DNA of 64,000 bases from Rhizobium sp. BK376 (GTDB lineage: Bacteria; Pseudomonadota; Alphaproteobacteria; Rhizobiales; Rhizobiaceae): positions 371,045 through 435,044 of the forward strand of contig NZ_SLZG01000003.1 of the NCBI RefSeq assembly GCF_004341625.1, in the 5' to 3' direction. Position numbers and translations under genes: made by a program. The notes below the pieces were generated by a model. The model was not told the origin of the DNA. It saw nothing but the letters and a program-made list of their open reading frames with translations, and did not search any database. Below are positions 17,150 through 25,597 of the stretch, one piece after another. The number at the start of each line of letters is the position of its first letter. Positions within the stretch are counted from its first letter, which is position 1.

Positions 17150-17815
17150 CTATTGGCTCGCCCATATAATCCGGGCGATCCATTCGACGTCCGATAGTTC
17201 CAGGCTGCGATTGGGGTGATCGGGATTGAGCGAAAGCAGCTCTATGCTGCGCGGGCTCTGGCGCAGCAGCACCTTGGCCATCACTTCGCCCTCCCGTGTC
17301 TTGACGACGACACGGTCGTTGCGGCGCACCTGCGCGCCGGGCTCGACGATCAGCACGTCGCCGTCGCGGTAGAGCGGCATCATGCTGTCGCCCTGGACTT
17401 CCAGCGCATAGACGCCGGCCTTCTGCGAGGGTGCGGCGGGAAATTCCACGACGTCCCAGCCCTGGCCGGCGGGAAAGCCGCCATCGTCGAAAAAGCCGCC
17501 GGCGCCCGCCTGCGCAAAGCCGAGCAGGGGAATGGAGCCTCCCTGCGGGGGGAAAGCGCCTTCCGGAATGCCGCCCGCAAGCGGCATCGGCCGCATGAGG
17601 CCGAGAAATTCCTCCATGCTGGCGCCGGTTGCGTCGAGCACCTTGGCGATCGATTCCGTCGAAGGCCAGCGCAGCCGCCCGTCGATGCTCAGCCGCTTGG
17701 ATTTGTTGAAGGAGGTCGGGTCGAGGCCTGCACGCCGCGCAAGGCCGGACGGCGTCAGATCATGCCGCTCGGCAAGTCTGTCGATCGCCCCCCATATCTG
17801 CTCGTGTGACAGCAT
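17150..17815 (-). CDS. HTH plus S24 peptidase transcriptional regulator (LexA/CI-like)
   Basis: 221 residues. The N-terminal helix-turn-helix (about 5-70) has TPSGLARRAGLDPTSFNKSK. The C-terminal S24 domain has GDSMMPLYRDGD with Ser144 as nucleophile and Lys181 (EVMAKVLL) as general base; Ala-Gly bonds at 103-106 (AQAGAGG) are possible self-cleavage sites. It is therefore a repressor that could be inactivated by RecA-stimulated autoproteolysis, like phage CI. Unlike a prophage repressor it sits among housekeeping genes, upstream of the SNase-like protein. Confidence 0.85.
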   Translation of the reverse strand: MLSHEQIWGAIDRLAERHDLTPSGLARRAGLDPTSFNKSKRLSIDGRLRWPSTESIAKVLDATGASMEEFLGLMRPMPLAGGIPEGAFPPQGGSIPLLGFAQAGAGGFFDDGGFPAGQGWDVVEFPAAPSQKAGVYALEVQGDSMMPLYRDGDVLIVEPGAQVRRNDRVVVKTREGEVMAKVLLRQSPRSIELLSLNPDHPNRSLELSDVEWIARIIWASQ

Positions 17816-17894
17816 CGTCGCTCAAGGCCCGGAAAGCCGGCACGCCCGGCACATCTTCAGTCAGGCCTGAGATTAGCCGAGGCCTGTCTGCGAG

Positions 17895-17939
17895 TAAAGG
17901 GTTTGACAGGAATAAAATCCTTTATTAGCTCTTTGTTAA
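17895..17939. promoter_or_regulatory. Candidate control region of the S24 regulator
   Basis: TAAAGG (17895-17900) and CCTTTA (17919-17924) form a separated inverted repeat, with a second short palindrome AGGA-N6-TCCT between them (17907-17920). A CtrA-like TTAG-N7-TTAA lies at 17925-17939. It is 80 bases upstream of the regulator's start, in a position suitable for autorepression. Read by eye only. Confidence 0.3.
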
Positions 17940-17967
17940 CGGTTCGCCGATCACGCGAGATTGCCGT

Positions 17968-18615
17968 TCAAGCAACCATCGCCATGTTGATGCGGCCGAG
18001 CTGGATGACGGCCTGCGTGCGGCTGTCCACATTGAGCTTCAACAGGATTGCCGAAACATGCGCCTTGATGGTCGCTTCGGAAACGCCGAGTTCATAGGCG
18101 ATCTGCTTGTTGAGCAGCCCTTCGGCCAGCATGGTGAGTACGCGGCTCTGCTGCGGCGTCAATGTCTGCAGGCGGCGCACGAGGTCGGCGATATCGGGGT
18201 CCTGTTCCTGGCCTTCCTGATAGTTGGAGGGCGTAAAGATATCGCCGGCAAGCACCGCCTGGATGCCGCGGCGGATATCGTCGATGCCGGAGGATTTGGA
18301 AATGAAGCCGGAAGCGCCGAATTCGAGCGCCCGGCGGATCGTGGTGGAATCGTCACTCGCCGATACGATCACGATCGGGAGGCTCGCAAATTCGGCCCTG
18401 AGCGCCATCAGCCCGGAAAAGCCGCTGCTGCCGGGCATCGAGAGATCCAGCAGCATGAGATCCGCCTCGACATGGGCGGAGGCCGCGGCGCGCGCCGCCT
18501 GGAAATCGCCGGCCTCGACGATGATCTGCTCCCCCTCCATGCCGCCGACCGCCTGCCGTAGCGCGCCGCGAAACAGCGGATGGTCGTCCGCAATGATGAT
18601 GGTTTGCTCGCTCAT
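17968..18615 (-). CDS. LuxR/NarL-type response regulator
   Basis: 215 residues from the ATG at 18615, preceded by GGGAGGGGG. The receiver domain (1-120) has the acidic pair Asp10/Asp11, phosphoacceptor Asp57 (LMLLDLSMPG), and SAS and K (FISKSSG) at the switch positions. The C-terminal HTH (about 150-212) reads LTPQQSRVLTMLAEGLLNKQIAYELGVSEATIKAHVS, a LuxR-type DNA-binding domain. No histidine kinase gene is adjacent, so it is an orphan regulator here. Confidence 0.92.
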   Translation of the reverse strand: MSEQTIIIADDHPLFRGALRQAVGGMEGEQIIVEAGDFQAARAAASAHVEADLMLLDLSMPGSSGFSGLMALRAEFASLPIVIVSASDDSTTIRRALEFGASGFISKSSGIDDIRRGIQAVLAGDIFTPSNYQEGQEQDPDIADLVRRLQTLTPQQSRVLTMLAEGLLNKQIAYELGVSEATIKAHVSAILLKLNVDSRTQAVIQLGRINMAMVA

Positions 18616-18672
18616 TGAAGCCCCCTCCCAAGAGCTTGGCCACCCCCTTGCGGATGCGGCCTGCATCACATT

Positions 18673-19101
18673 TTATTCATATAACGCCCGGGTCTTCTGC
18701 GGAAGAGGCTTGTCGGTCTGCTCCTCGTTCTGGAATTCCTTCACCATGCCCATGAAGCTGCGCATCATCCGCTCCATGATCCCGATAGAGCGGTCGACTT
18801 CGGCGTCGGTGGGCAGCGTCGACTTGCCCTCGTTCGCAGCGACGGACTTCTCCAGCGCCGTCACGCGGTCGGAGAGGCGGTCGAGTTCGGCGTCATAGGC
18901 CGCACGTTCGTCGGCCGCCATGCGGCAGACGAGGTTGCCGTCCTTGTCCTGGCAGATCGACATGGCGCCCGTCTGCTTGTCGAGGCGGACGAAGTGATCG
19001 CCGCTGCGCTGCAGCTCGAAGCGTGCCGCATCCGGCTCGGCGGCGCCGGCGCAGAGCGGAAAGAGGAACGCCAGACATGCTGTTGCCATTGCCTTGGTCA
19101 T
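18673..19101 (-). CDS. Conserved exported protein with coiled coil, function unknown
   Basis: 142 residues with a signal peptide (about 1-20, CAGA-AEPD). The mature part has two cysteines in SICQDKDGNLVCRM that may form a disulphide, then a charged helical stretch (AERAAYDAELDRLSDRVTALEKSV type) likely to be a coiled coil. GGAGGATGAC immediately precedes the ATG. It lies 57 bases upstream of the response regulator gene and may share its transcript. I recognise the pattern from rhizobial genomes but no function. Confidence 0.7.
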   Translation of the reverse strand: MTKAMATACLAFLFPLCAGAAEPDAARFELQRSGDHFVRLDKQTGAMSICQDKDGNLVCRMAADERAAYDAELDRLSDRVTALEKSVAANEGKSTLPTDAEVDRSIGIMERMMRSFMGMVKEFQNEEQTDKPLPQKTRALYE

Positions 19102-19213
19102 GTCATCCTCCGGATTTTTAAGAGCACAGATGCAAATATTCGCCTTCGTCCGTGGACATCCGCGCCGCTTTTCGGCAAAGCGCTAGCGACAGCCACTCCC
19201 TGGCCCGAAGAGG

Positions 19214-19570
19214 ATGATGACCGTGACGTCAGTCGTTTACAAGATCGTACCGGACGCGCTCTGGCAGGAAGCCAGACAAAGCGGAGTTTTTAAGGGCGCG
19301 AGCATCGATCTGACCGACGGTTTCATCCATCTCTCGACGGCAGTCCAGGCCAAGGAGACCGCCGCCCGGTATTTTGCCGGCCAGTCCGGCCTGCTGCTGG
19401 TGGCGATGGATGCCGCGTCCCTCGGCGACAAGCTTGTCTTCGAGCCCTCGCGCGGCGGCGATCTCTTCCCGCATCTCTATGGCGAATTGCCGCTGACGTC
19501 GGTGCTCTGGGAAAAGCCGCTGCTGATTGGCGCTGACGGCGCGCATGTCTTTCCGGAGATGGGTGAATGA
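19214..19570 (+). CDS. DUF952 family protein
   Basis: 118 residues with DUF952 hallmarks: VVYKIVPDALWQEARQSGVF, DGFIHLSTAVQAKETAARYF and GGDLFPHLYGELPLTSVLW. The fold resembles ADP-ribosyltransferase-like proteins, with a conserved His (FIHLS) in the pocket; enzymatic role unproven. Its stop overlaps the pyrD start (ATGA at 19567-19570), so the two are translationally coupled, an arrangement I recall in other rhizobia. Confidence 0.85.
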   Translation: MMTVTSVVYKIVPDALWQEARQSGVFKGASIDLTDGFIHLSTAVQAKETAARYFAGQSGLLLVAMDAASLGDKLVFEPSRGGDLFPHLYGELPLTSVLWEKPLLIGADGAHVFPEMGE

Positions 19571-20655
19571 TCGGCGCCTTGAAGGATATCGGCCGGCGCG
19601 GCCTTTTCATGTTCGACCCGGAAACGGCGCATGGCATGTCGATCGCCGCGCTGAAATCCGGCCTCGTTCCGGCCTGCCGGACGAGAAGCGATCCACGCCT
19701 GCGTCAGACGGTCGCCGGTCTCGATTTCGAAAACCCTCTCGGCATGGCGGCGGGCTACGACAAGAATGCCGAGGTTCCGGAAGCGCTTCTGCGCCTCGGC
19801 TTCGGCTTCACCGAAATCGGCACCGTCACGCCGAAGGCGCAAGCAGGCAATCCCCGCCCGCGCATCTTCCGGCTGGTCGAGGATGACGGCGTCATCAACC
19901 GTCTCGGCTTCAACAATGAAGGCCATGAGGCTGCCTTCCGGCGCCTCTCCTCGATCCGCGGCAAGGGCATCATCGGCGTCAATATCGGCGCCAACAAGGA
20001 CAGCACTGATCGCGTCAGCGACTACGTGACCGGCATCCGCCGCTTCTATTCCGTCGCGCGCTATTTCACCGCCAATATCTCCTCGCCCAACACGCCCGGC
20101 CTGCGTGATCTGCAGGCGCGCGAGAGCTTGGCTGCTTTGCTGTCGGCCGTGCTTGCCGCCCGCGACGAGGAAGCGGCAAAGGCCGGCCGGAAAATTCCGG
20201 TCTTCCTGAAGATCGCACCCGATCTGACAGAGGAGGGCATGGACGATATCGCAGCCGAAGCGCTGGCCCATGACCTCGACGGGCTGATCGTCTCCAACAC
20301 GACGCTGTCCCGCGACGGGTTGAAAGACCAGCGGCAGGCAAAGGAGGCAGGCGGCCTCTCGGGCAAGCCGGTCTTTGCAAAGTCGACGACTGTCCTTGCC
20401 AAGATGCGCCGGCGCGTCGGCCCGGCCATGCCGATCATCGGCGTCGGCGGTGTCTCGTCCGCCGAGACGGCGCTGGAAAAGATCCGTGCGGGTGCGGATC
20501 TGGTGCAGCTCTATTCCTGCATGGTCTACGAAGGCCCCGGCCTGCCGGGCAAGATCGTTGCCGGCCTTTCGACATTGCTCGACCGCGAGCGCGTCAATTC
20601 GATCCGCGACCTGCGCGATACCAAGCTGGATTACTGGGCCGATCGGCCAATCTGA
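19567..20655 (+). CDS. pyrD: Dihydroorotate dehydrogenase (quinone), class 2
   Basis: 362 residues, the normal length. It oxidises dihydroorotate to orotate in pyrimidine synthesis and passes electrons to membrane quinone through FMN. Visible motifs: the N-terminal membrane-associated helices with FDPETAHGMSIAAL, GLDFENPLGMAAGYDKNAEVP, GFGFTEIGTVTPKAQAGNP, NRLGFNNEG, ISSPNTPGLRDLQ, VFLKIAPDL, GLIVSNTT, and PIIGVGGVSS plus GADLVQLYS for FMN phosphate. The catalytic Ser is in the NISSPNTPG loop. The last 25 bases overlap the convergent MATE gene. Confidence 0.97.
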   Translation: MIGALKDIGRRGLFMFDPETAHGMSIAALKSGLVPACRTRSDPRLRQTVAGLDFENPLGMAAGYDKNAEVPEALLRLGFGFTEIGTVTPKAQAGNPRPRIFRLVEDDGVINRLGFNNEGHEAAFRRLSSIRGKGIIGVNIGANKDSTDRVSDYVTGIRRFYSVARYFTANISSPNTPGLRDLQARESLAALLSAVLAARDEEAAKAGRKIPVFLKIAPDLTEEGMDDIAAEALAHDLDGLIVSNTTLSRDGLKDQRQAKEAGGLSGKPVFAKSTTVLAKMRRRVGPAMPIIGVGGVSSAETALEKIRAGADLVQLYSCMVYEGPGLPGKIVAGLSTLLDRERVNSIRDLRDTKLDYWADRPI

Positions 20656-21992
20656 CTAGCAAATGTCTGGTCGGCCCTCGGCTTGACCAGCATCATCAGG
20701 AAGACGCCGCGGAAGAGCAGAAAGCCGTTGAGCGACAACCAGAGCCCGAGGTTTCCAAGCCAGGGAACGAAGATCGCAAGCGCGATGAGATAGCCGGCAA
20801 AGGCCATCAGCATGCGGTTGCGCATGTCGCGAGACCATGTGGCGCCGATGAAGACACCGTCCATGAGATAGGCAAGCGCGCCGGTCATTCCTGTGATCGC
20901 CGCCAGCGGCAGGTAGCTCTCGGCCGCTGAGCGCACATCCTCCGAGGTGGTGAGCGCGGCGATGATGTCAGGCCCGAATGCGAGGAAGAAGAGGCCGGCA
21001 ATCGCAGCCAGGCTGAAGGACCATCCCATGGTGAGCCTCACTCCGCGGTCGAAGGCGGGACGGTAGCCCGCACCGATCGCCCGGCCGGTGATCTGCTCGG
21101 CGGCATTGGCAAGACCGTCCAGGTAGAAAGCGGAAATCAGCACGAAATTCATCAGCACCGCATTGGCCGCAAGCGTGACCGCGCCGAAATGGCTGCCGAT
21201 CCGCGTCATCAGCGTGAATGCGCCGAGGAGAACGAAGGTGCGGATCAGGATGTCGCGGTTCAGCGCGAAAAGCTCGCCCAGCTTCTGCCGCGACAGCAGC
21301 TCCGATCGCGACGGCCGTCTCGAGCCGGAAAATTCATTGAGCACGATCGCAAGGCCGGTCACCGCGCCGACGGTTTCGCCAAGCAACGTTCCCCAGGCGA
21401 CGCCTGCAACACCCCAGCCGAGGCCAAGGCCGAGCGCGATGGCAAGCAGGATGTTGATGCCGTTGATCAGCGTCTGCAGGATGAGCCCGATCTTGCCCTG
21501 TCCGCGTCCGAGCACGAAGCCGAGGATCGCATAATTGGCGAGCGCCACGGGGCCGGAAAGAATGCGGATGGAGAAATAGGTGCGCGTGGCATCCGCCACG
21601 CCGCCTTCCGGTCCCATCAGCTTCAGCCCCAGCCACAGCAGAATGGGCGAGAGCACCAGCAGCAGCACGCCGCAGGCGATGGCTGACAGAAGCGCACGCC
21701 AGAAGACGGCCTGCTGTTCATGCAGGTCACCGCGGCCATAGGCCTGCGCCGTCAGGCCCGTGGTCGAGGAGCGCAGGAAATTGAAGCTGGCGAAGATCAG
21801 GTCGAAGAGAACGGCGCCGATCGCAAGACCGGCCAGCGATTCCGCCTGCCCAAGACGTCCGACGACGGCGGTGCCGGTCAGGCCTAGCAGCGGCGTCGTC
21901 ATGAAGGCAAGCGTCATCGGCACGGCGATCGACAGCACCAGCCGGTGCGTCACATCGAACGCCAGCCTATTGTCCCGTGCCCCCTGATCCAT
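20631..21992 (-). CDS. MATE family multidrug/Na+ efflux transporter
   Basis: 453 residues, twelve predicted TM helices in two six-helix halves, inner membrane. The start IAVPMTLAFMTTPLLGLTGTAVVGRLG and the second-half ADQ-less but MATE-typical LLGAFTLMTRIGSHFG and ANAAEQITGRAIGAG fit the DinF branch. It exports drugs or metabolites using an ion gradient; substrate unknown. It follows the CAP-domain gene by 18 bases in a leftward operon and its 3' end overlaps pyrD by 25 bases on the opposite strand. Confidence 0.9.
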   Translation of the reverse strand: MDQGARDNRLAFDVTHRLVLSIAVPMTLAFMTTPLLGLTGTAVVGRLGQAESLAGLAIGAVLFDLIFASFNFLRSSTTGLTAQAYGRGDLHEQQAVFWRALLSAIACGVLLLVLSPILLWLGLKLMGPEGGVADATRTYFSIRILSGPVALANYAILGFVLGRGQGKIGLILQTLINGINILLAIALGLGLGWGVAGVAWGTLLGETVGAVTGLAIVLNEFSGSRRPSRSELLSRQKLGELFALNRDILIRTFVLLGAFTLMTRIGSHFGAVTLAANAVLMNFVLISAFYLDGLANAAEQITGRAIGAGYRPAFDRGVRLTMGWSFSLAAIAGLFFLAFGPDIIAALTTSEDVRSAAESYLPLAAITGMTGALAYLMDGVFIGATWSRDMRNRMLMAFAGYLIALAIFVPWLGNLGLWLSLNGFLLFRGVFLMMLVKPRADQTFASQIGRSAQ

Positions 21993-22010
21993 GTCGCTGC
22001 CTTCCCGTCA

Positions 22011-22520
22011 TCATACGGCGTTTGAAGACAGCACCATGGACCAATAGGGAAGGTTGTTGGAAGAGGGATCGCGCGCCAGTGCAACACCAAGGCCGGTATA
22101 GTGGCCAAGCATGTTTTCGAGATGGTGCGGCGAGTGGATCCAGGCGTTGACCACCGCATCGACGGTCTGCTGACCCTCGGCAATGTTTTCCGCAGCGGGC
22201 AGCTTGACGCCGCTTGCCTTCACGCGGCGGCCGAAATCGTCGCCGAAGCCGATGAAATGCGCCATCTTCTTCAGGCTTGCCATGCGCTTTGCCTGATAGA
22301 GCGCGGCGGCCTTGGCGGCCGGATCGATTGCAAGCGCCGGCAGGCCATTCTTGGCGCGCAGCGCGTTGACGAGCGGAAGTGCGGCCGCCGTCTGGTCGTT
22401 GCCGGGCGCATTATACACCTGCGGCGACTGGGTCGCACAGCTTGCAGCACCGGCAGCAAGCGCAAGGGCGGTGAAGCGCAGCGCGCTACGGCGTGTGAAA
22501 AGGGTGGTTTCTATGGTCAT
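22011..22520 (-). CDS. CAP/SCP-domain (YkwD-like) exported protein
   Basis: 169 residues. The N-terminus has TRRSALRFTALALAAGAASC, a twin-arginine-like, possibly lipobox-ending signal (A-A-S-C). The CAP fold is marked by LVNALRAKNGLPALAIDP, KMAHFIGFGDDFGRRV, AENIAEGQQTVDAVVNAWIH and SPHHLENML, with the paired His and Glu of the CAP cavity. Such proteins are common in bacterial envelopes; activity is not established. The upstream gene's stop is one base before this ATG. Confidence 0.85.
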   Translation of the reverse strand: MTIETTLFTRRSALRFTALALAAGAASCATQSPQVYNAPGNDQTAAALPLVNALRAKNGLPALAIDPAAKAAALYQAKRMASLKKMAHFIGFGDDFGRRVKASGVKLPAAENIAEGQQTVDAVVNAWIHSPHHLENMLGHYTGLGVALARDPSSNNLPYWSMVLSSNAV

Positions 22521-22521
22521 G

Positions 22522-22788
22522 TCAGCGATTGTAGTTGAAGAGACGAAGGACGATGAAGATCGGGATCACGATGGTCGCGCCCAGGATAAGATAGTCGCCG
22601 AACTTGCCGAGCGCGGCAAAGCCGGTGTGCCAGATGTCGAGCACGACATGCCGGATATTGTAGATCAGATCCATTGGCTGCCAGCCCATGACCTTCATCA
22701 CGAAGCCGACGATCAGCGACACCACGATCAGCTTGACGATCGTACGGGCGGGCGAATCCCCGAGAAATCTGTTCATCTGATCCGACAT
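22522..22788 (-). CDS. DUF6460 small membrane protein
   Basis: 88 residues with two hydrophobic segments, around 20-40 (LIVVSLIVGFVMKVMGW) and 62-82 (YLILGATIVIPIFIVLRLF). The NRFLGDSP-start and MGWQP motif match a rhizobial family I know as DUF6460; its function is unknown. The ATG at 22788 has AGGAG 7 bases upstream. Its stop is separated by one base from the CAP protein's start, giving a three-gene leftward unit with the MATE exporter. Confidence 0.75.
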   Translation of the reverse strand: MSDQMNRFLGDSPARTIVKLIVVSLIVGFVMKVMGWQPMDLIYNIRHVVLDIWHTGFAALGKFGDYLILGATIVIPIFIVLRLFNYNR

Positions 22789-22932
22789 TCGCAATCTCCT
22801 GTTTGCCCTGGGATAAGGCCACGAATCGAACGTCGCAAGCGCTTTTGCGGCATTGCGGGGCTCTGCCTGAAATAGGACTTGAGTTTTTTTGTGGCCACCG
22901 CCAGATAGCGGCTGTTCCCAACAGGTTTTTTC

Positions 22933-23877
22933 ATGCCCAGAGCCCAGCTATCTTCCGGCGACGTTACAGCCGATCGCCGCGCCGATTATGCCAAGATGCT
23001 GGATGAGAGCGGCGATCCGGCCGCGGCAGCCGAACTTATGGAACAGGCACTGGAACTGGCGCCTGCCTGGGCCGCCGGCTGGCATCAGCTGGGAACCTAC
23101 CGCGAAAAGGCGAAGGACGCCGCCGGCGCTGCCGCAGCCTTCGAAAGGGTGCTGGCGCTCGATCCCGACGATATATTCGGCGCGCGGCTGAAGCTTGCTG
23201 TTTTGGGCGCGACCGAAATGCCTGATGTCCCGCCCAGCCGCTATGTCGAACGTCTCTTCGATGACTACGCCGATCGCTTCGAGAAATCGCTGGTCGAGAA
23301 GCTGGATTATACGGTGCCTCAGAAGCTCGCGGCGCTGATATCGGAAGCCTTGGCCATCCCCCGGCATTTCCGCCTTGCGATTGATCTCGGCTGCGGCACC
23401 GGATTGCTCGGCCCTGAAATCCGGGCCAGCGTCGACCGGCTGGAAGGGTTCGACCTCTCACAGAACATGCTGGCAAAGGCGGATGCCAAGGGCGTCTACG
23501 ACCATCTCGCCCAGGCGGATCTCTCCCTGCCGCCGGCTAGCTCGGGCGTCACAGGCGAAGGCCTTGTGGCCCATCGCGCCGACCTGATTACTGCCGCAGA
23601 CGTCCTGATGTATCTCGGCAATCTCGAAAGCGTCTTTGCGATCGCAGGCGAGCTGGCCTTGCCGAAGGCAGTCTTTGCCTTTTCGGTCGAGGATGGCGGG
23701 GAGGGCGATGGGGTGCAACTGCGCCACTCCCTGCGTTATGCCCATTCGGAAACCTATGTCAGGGCACTTTGCGACAGGCATGGCTTCGGCGTCGTCGAGC
23801 TTGCCAGAACCACCATTCGCAAAGATGGCGGAAAACCCATTTCCGGCATCCTGTTCGTTACGCGGAAATCGCCCTGA
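22933..23877 (+). CDS. TPR-containing SAM-dependent methyltransferase
   Basis: 314 residues. Residues ~15-90 hold two tetratricopeptide units (DYAKMLDESGDPAAAAELME, WHQLGTYREKAKDAAGAAAA). The methyltransferase domain follows: LAIDLGCGTGLLGPEIR is motif I for S-adenosylmethionine, GFDLSQNML motif II, and DLITAADVLMYLGNLE the post-I acidic region. The combination is seen in a group of alphaproteobacterial methyltransferases with unknown substrates. Stand-alone gene, divergent from the DUF6460 operon. Confidence 0.85.
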   Translation: MPRAQLSSGDVTADRRADYAKMLDESGDPAAAAELMEQALELAPAWAAGWHQLGTYREKAKDAAGAAAAFERVLALDPDDIFGARLKLAVLGATEMPDVPPSRYVERLFDDYADRFEKSLVEKLDYTVPQKLAALISEALAIPRHFRLAIDLGCGTGLLGPEIRASVDRLEGFDLSQNMLAKADAKGVYDHLAQADLSLPPASSGVTGEGLVAHRADLITAADVLMYLGNLESVFAIAGELALPKAVFAFSVEDGGEGDGVQLRHSLRYAHSETYVRALCDRHGFGVVELARTTIRKDGGKPISGILFVTRKSP

Positions 23878-24093
23878 AGGAACGATTCTTGCGAAGTTAA
23901 AATAGGTCAGTATTGCTTACGTATTTTGCTTGCGAAGATGGCGGGAAGTCCCGATAATCCGCGCCAATAGCTGGAGAGAACAGCGTCATAGACGCCTGTG
24001 GACCGCTCGGCTGGATTTCACCTCACATGACCCGCCACGCTCAAGCCTGCCTTGAAGCGTTCTTGAACTCGTCCGCCGTTGGAGAATGACGAC

Positions 24094-24729
24094 ATGGCCC
24101 AGCTCATCAGTGCCCTTGGTTTTGGAAATACAGCTGCCACGCGTCATACGCCGATCGAAGACGTGCAGGGCGTCTTTTCCGGCAGCCTCGTCTCCGCAAT
24201 CGGCCTCTACCTGCTGGCAAGCGCGGGTCTGCTGACGGGCAGCACCGCCGGCGTCGCCTTCCTCCTGCACTATGCGTTCGGCATCAATTTCGGCCTTGCC
24301 TTCTTCCTGCTCAACCTGCCGTTCTTCTACCTCTCCTGGAAGCAGCTCGGCATGGCCTTCACGACGAAGACCTTCATCGCCATCGGCCTGACCTCGCTCC
24401 TGACGACGCTGCAGCCGAAGGTGATGGCGATTGCCGCCATCCATCCGGCCTGGGCGGCACTCGTCGGCGGTCTCCTTCTCGGTTACGGATTGCTGGCGCT
24501 CTATCGCCATCGCGCCAGCCTCGGCGGCGTCGGCATTCTCGGCATTTATGTTCAGGAGCGCTTCGGCATCCGTGCCGGTCTCGTCCAGATGGGGATCGAC
24601 CTTTGCGTGCTGGCGACTGCCTTCTTCGTCACGACGCCACCGGTCATTCTCTACTCCGTCTTCGGCGCTGTCGTGATGAATCTCTTCATCGCGATCAACC
24701 ATCGGTCGGATCGCTACGTCGCGCTCTGA
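24094..24729 (+). CDS. YitT family membrane protein
   Basis: 211 residues, about six TM helices, with the YitT/DUF161 pattern near the N-terminus (ASAGLLTGSTAGVAFLLHYA). The ATG at 24094 has GGAG nine bases upstream; a TTG at 24079 is the alternative. Related proteins are thought to be small-molecule transporters of the inner membrane, substrate unknown. Confidence 0.85.
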   Translation: MAQLISALGFGNTAATRHTPIEDVQGVFSGSLVSAIGLYLLASAGLLTGSTAGVAFLLHYAFGINFGLAFFLLNLPFFYLSWKQLGMAFTTKTFIAIGLTSLLTTLQPKVMAIAAIHPAWAALVGGLLLGYGLLALYRHRASLGGVGILGIYVQERFGIRAGLVQMGIDLCVLATAFFVTTPPVILYSVFGAVVMNLFIAINHRSDRYVAL

Positions 24730-24851
24730 TGCGCCGAGCCCAAACCCCCGCCTATGCCCCCAAGCCCATGCCAATGATAAACTATTCGTAACTTGCCACT
24801 CGTCTGGCGCAGGAGGACAATTCTCTTGCGCCGGATAGATGAGGTGAAGAT

Positions 24852-25019
24852 ATGTCAGAGTTGGAAAAGCTTGTCAGACGCCGCATGCAGGAAGAATACG
24901 CCAAGGGTTCTTCTGCGGAAAAGATCGCACAGGTTGTCCGGGAAATATTCGAAAACGTCCATGCGTCCCGCGAGCAGCAACATGCCGGCGCGACGGAAAA
25001 GGGCGCTGACCACGCCTGA
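24852..25019 (+). CDS. Small charged protein (55 aa)
   Basis: A 55-residue frame, MSELEKLVRRRMQEEYAKGS and onward, ending GADHA. It is highly charged and probably helical; GAGGTGAAGAT provides a ribosome site just before the ATG, and a strong stem-loop (25029-25053) follows the stop. The composition and flanking signals argue for a real gene. No family recognised. Confidence 0.55.
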   Translation: MSELEKLVRRRMQEEYAKGSSAEKIAQVVREIFENVHASREQQHAGATEKGADHA

Positions 25020-25028
25020 TTGAAGGTC

Positions 25029-25053
25029 ACCGACCCGATTTATTCGGGTCGGT
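25029..25053 (+). terminator. Stem-loop after the 55-aa gene
   Basis: Perfect 10-base arms, ACCGACCCGA and TCGGGTCGGT, around a 5-base loop, 9 bases beyond the stop. A weak T-tract follows only after 10 bases, so it may be a terminator or an mRNA-stabilising hairpin. Confidence 0.6.
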
Positions 25054-25108
25054 CATGTGCTGTTTTCGCCGTGCCAACAACGTTGCCGCCGGCGCAAAAG
25101 GAAATTTC

Positions 25109-25570
25109 TTACGCAGCCTTCGTGGCCGCATCGATCGGATGCTGTGCACGGAAGCTGACGGCAAGACGGTTCCAGATATTGATCGCGCCGATGGCGACGG
25201 TGATCTTCGTCATTTCCTCTTCTGAGAACTGCGCCTTGAGCGCCTCGTAGTCGGCATCCGGAGCGCCGGTTTCCGAAATCTTCGTCACGGCATCGACCCA
25301 GCCGAGCAGGGCGCGTTCGCGCGCGTCATAGATCGGGGATTCCCGCCAGACGCACATCAGGTTGATCCACTGTTCGGAAAGCCCATCATGGCGCGCTTCC
25401 TTGACATGCATGTCGACGCAATAGGCGCAGCCGTTGATCTGCGATGCGCGCAGCTTGATCAGGTGGATGAAGCGGCGGTCGAGGCCGGAGGTCTGGACAT
25501 ACTGTTCCAGGGCGGCGACGGCCTTATAGGCATCAGCAGAAGCTTTGGCGAAGTTGAAACGGGGTTGCAT
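25109..25570 (-). CDS. AhpD/carboxymuconolactone-decarboxylase family protein
   Basis: 153 residues. CAYCVDMHVKEAR contains the C-x-x-C plus H signature of alkylhydroperoxidase AhpD-like proteins, with LIKLRASQINGCAYC just before. Such proteins reduce peroxides or act as thiol-disulphide enzymes in the cytoplasm. GGAGAAAACACC precedes the ATG. It lies 27 bases downstream of an Rrf2 regulator gene and is presumably controlled by it. Confidence 0.88.
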   Translation of the reverse strand: MQPRFNFAKASADAYKAVAALEQYVQTSGLDRRFIHLIKLRASQINGCAYCVDMHVKEARHDGLSEQWINLMCVWRESPIYDARERALLGWVDAVTKISETGAPDADYEALKAQFSEEEMTKITVAIGAINIWNRLAVSFRAQHPIDAATKAA

Positions 25571-25597
25571 GGTGTTTTCTCCTTTGGTCGCGAGCCC

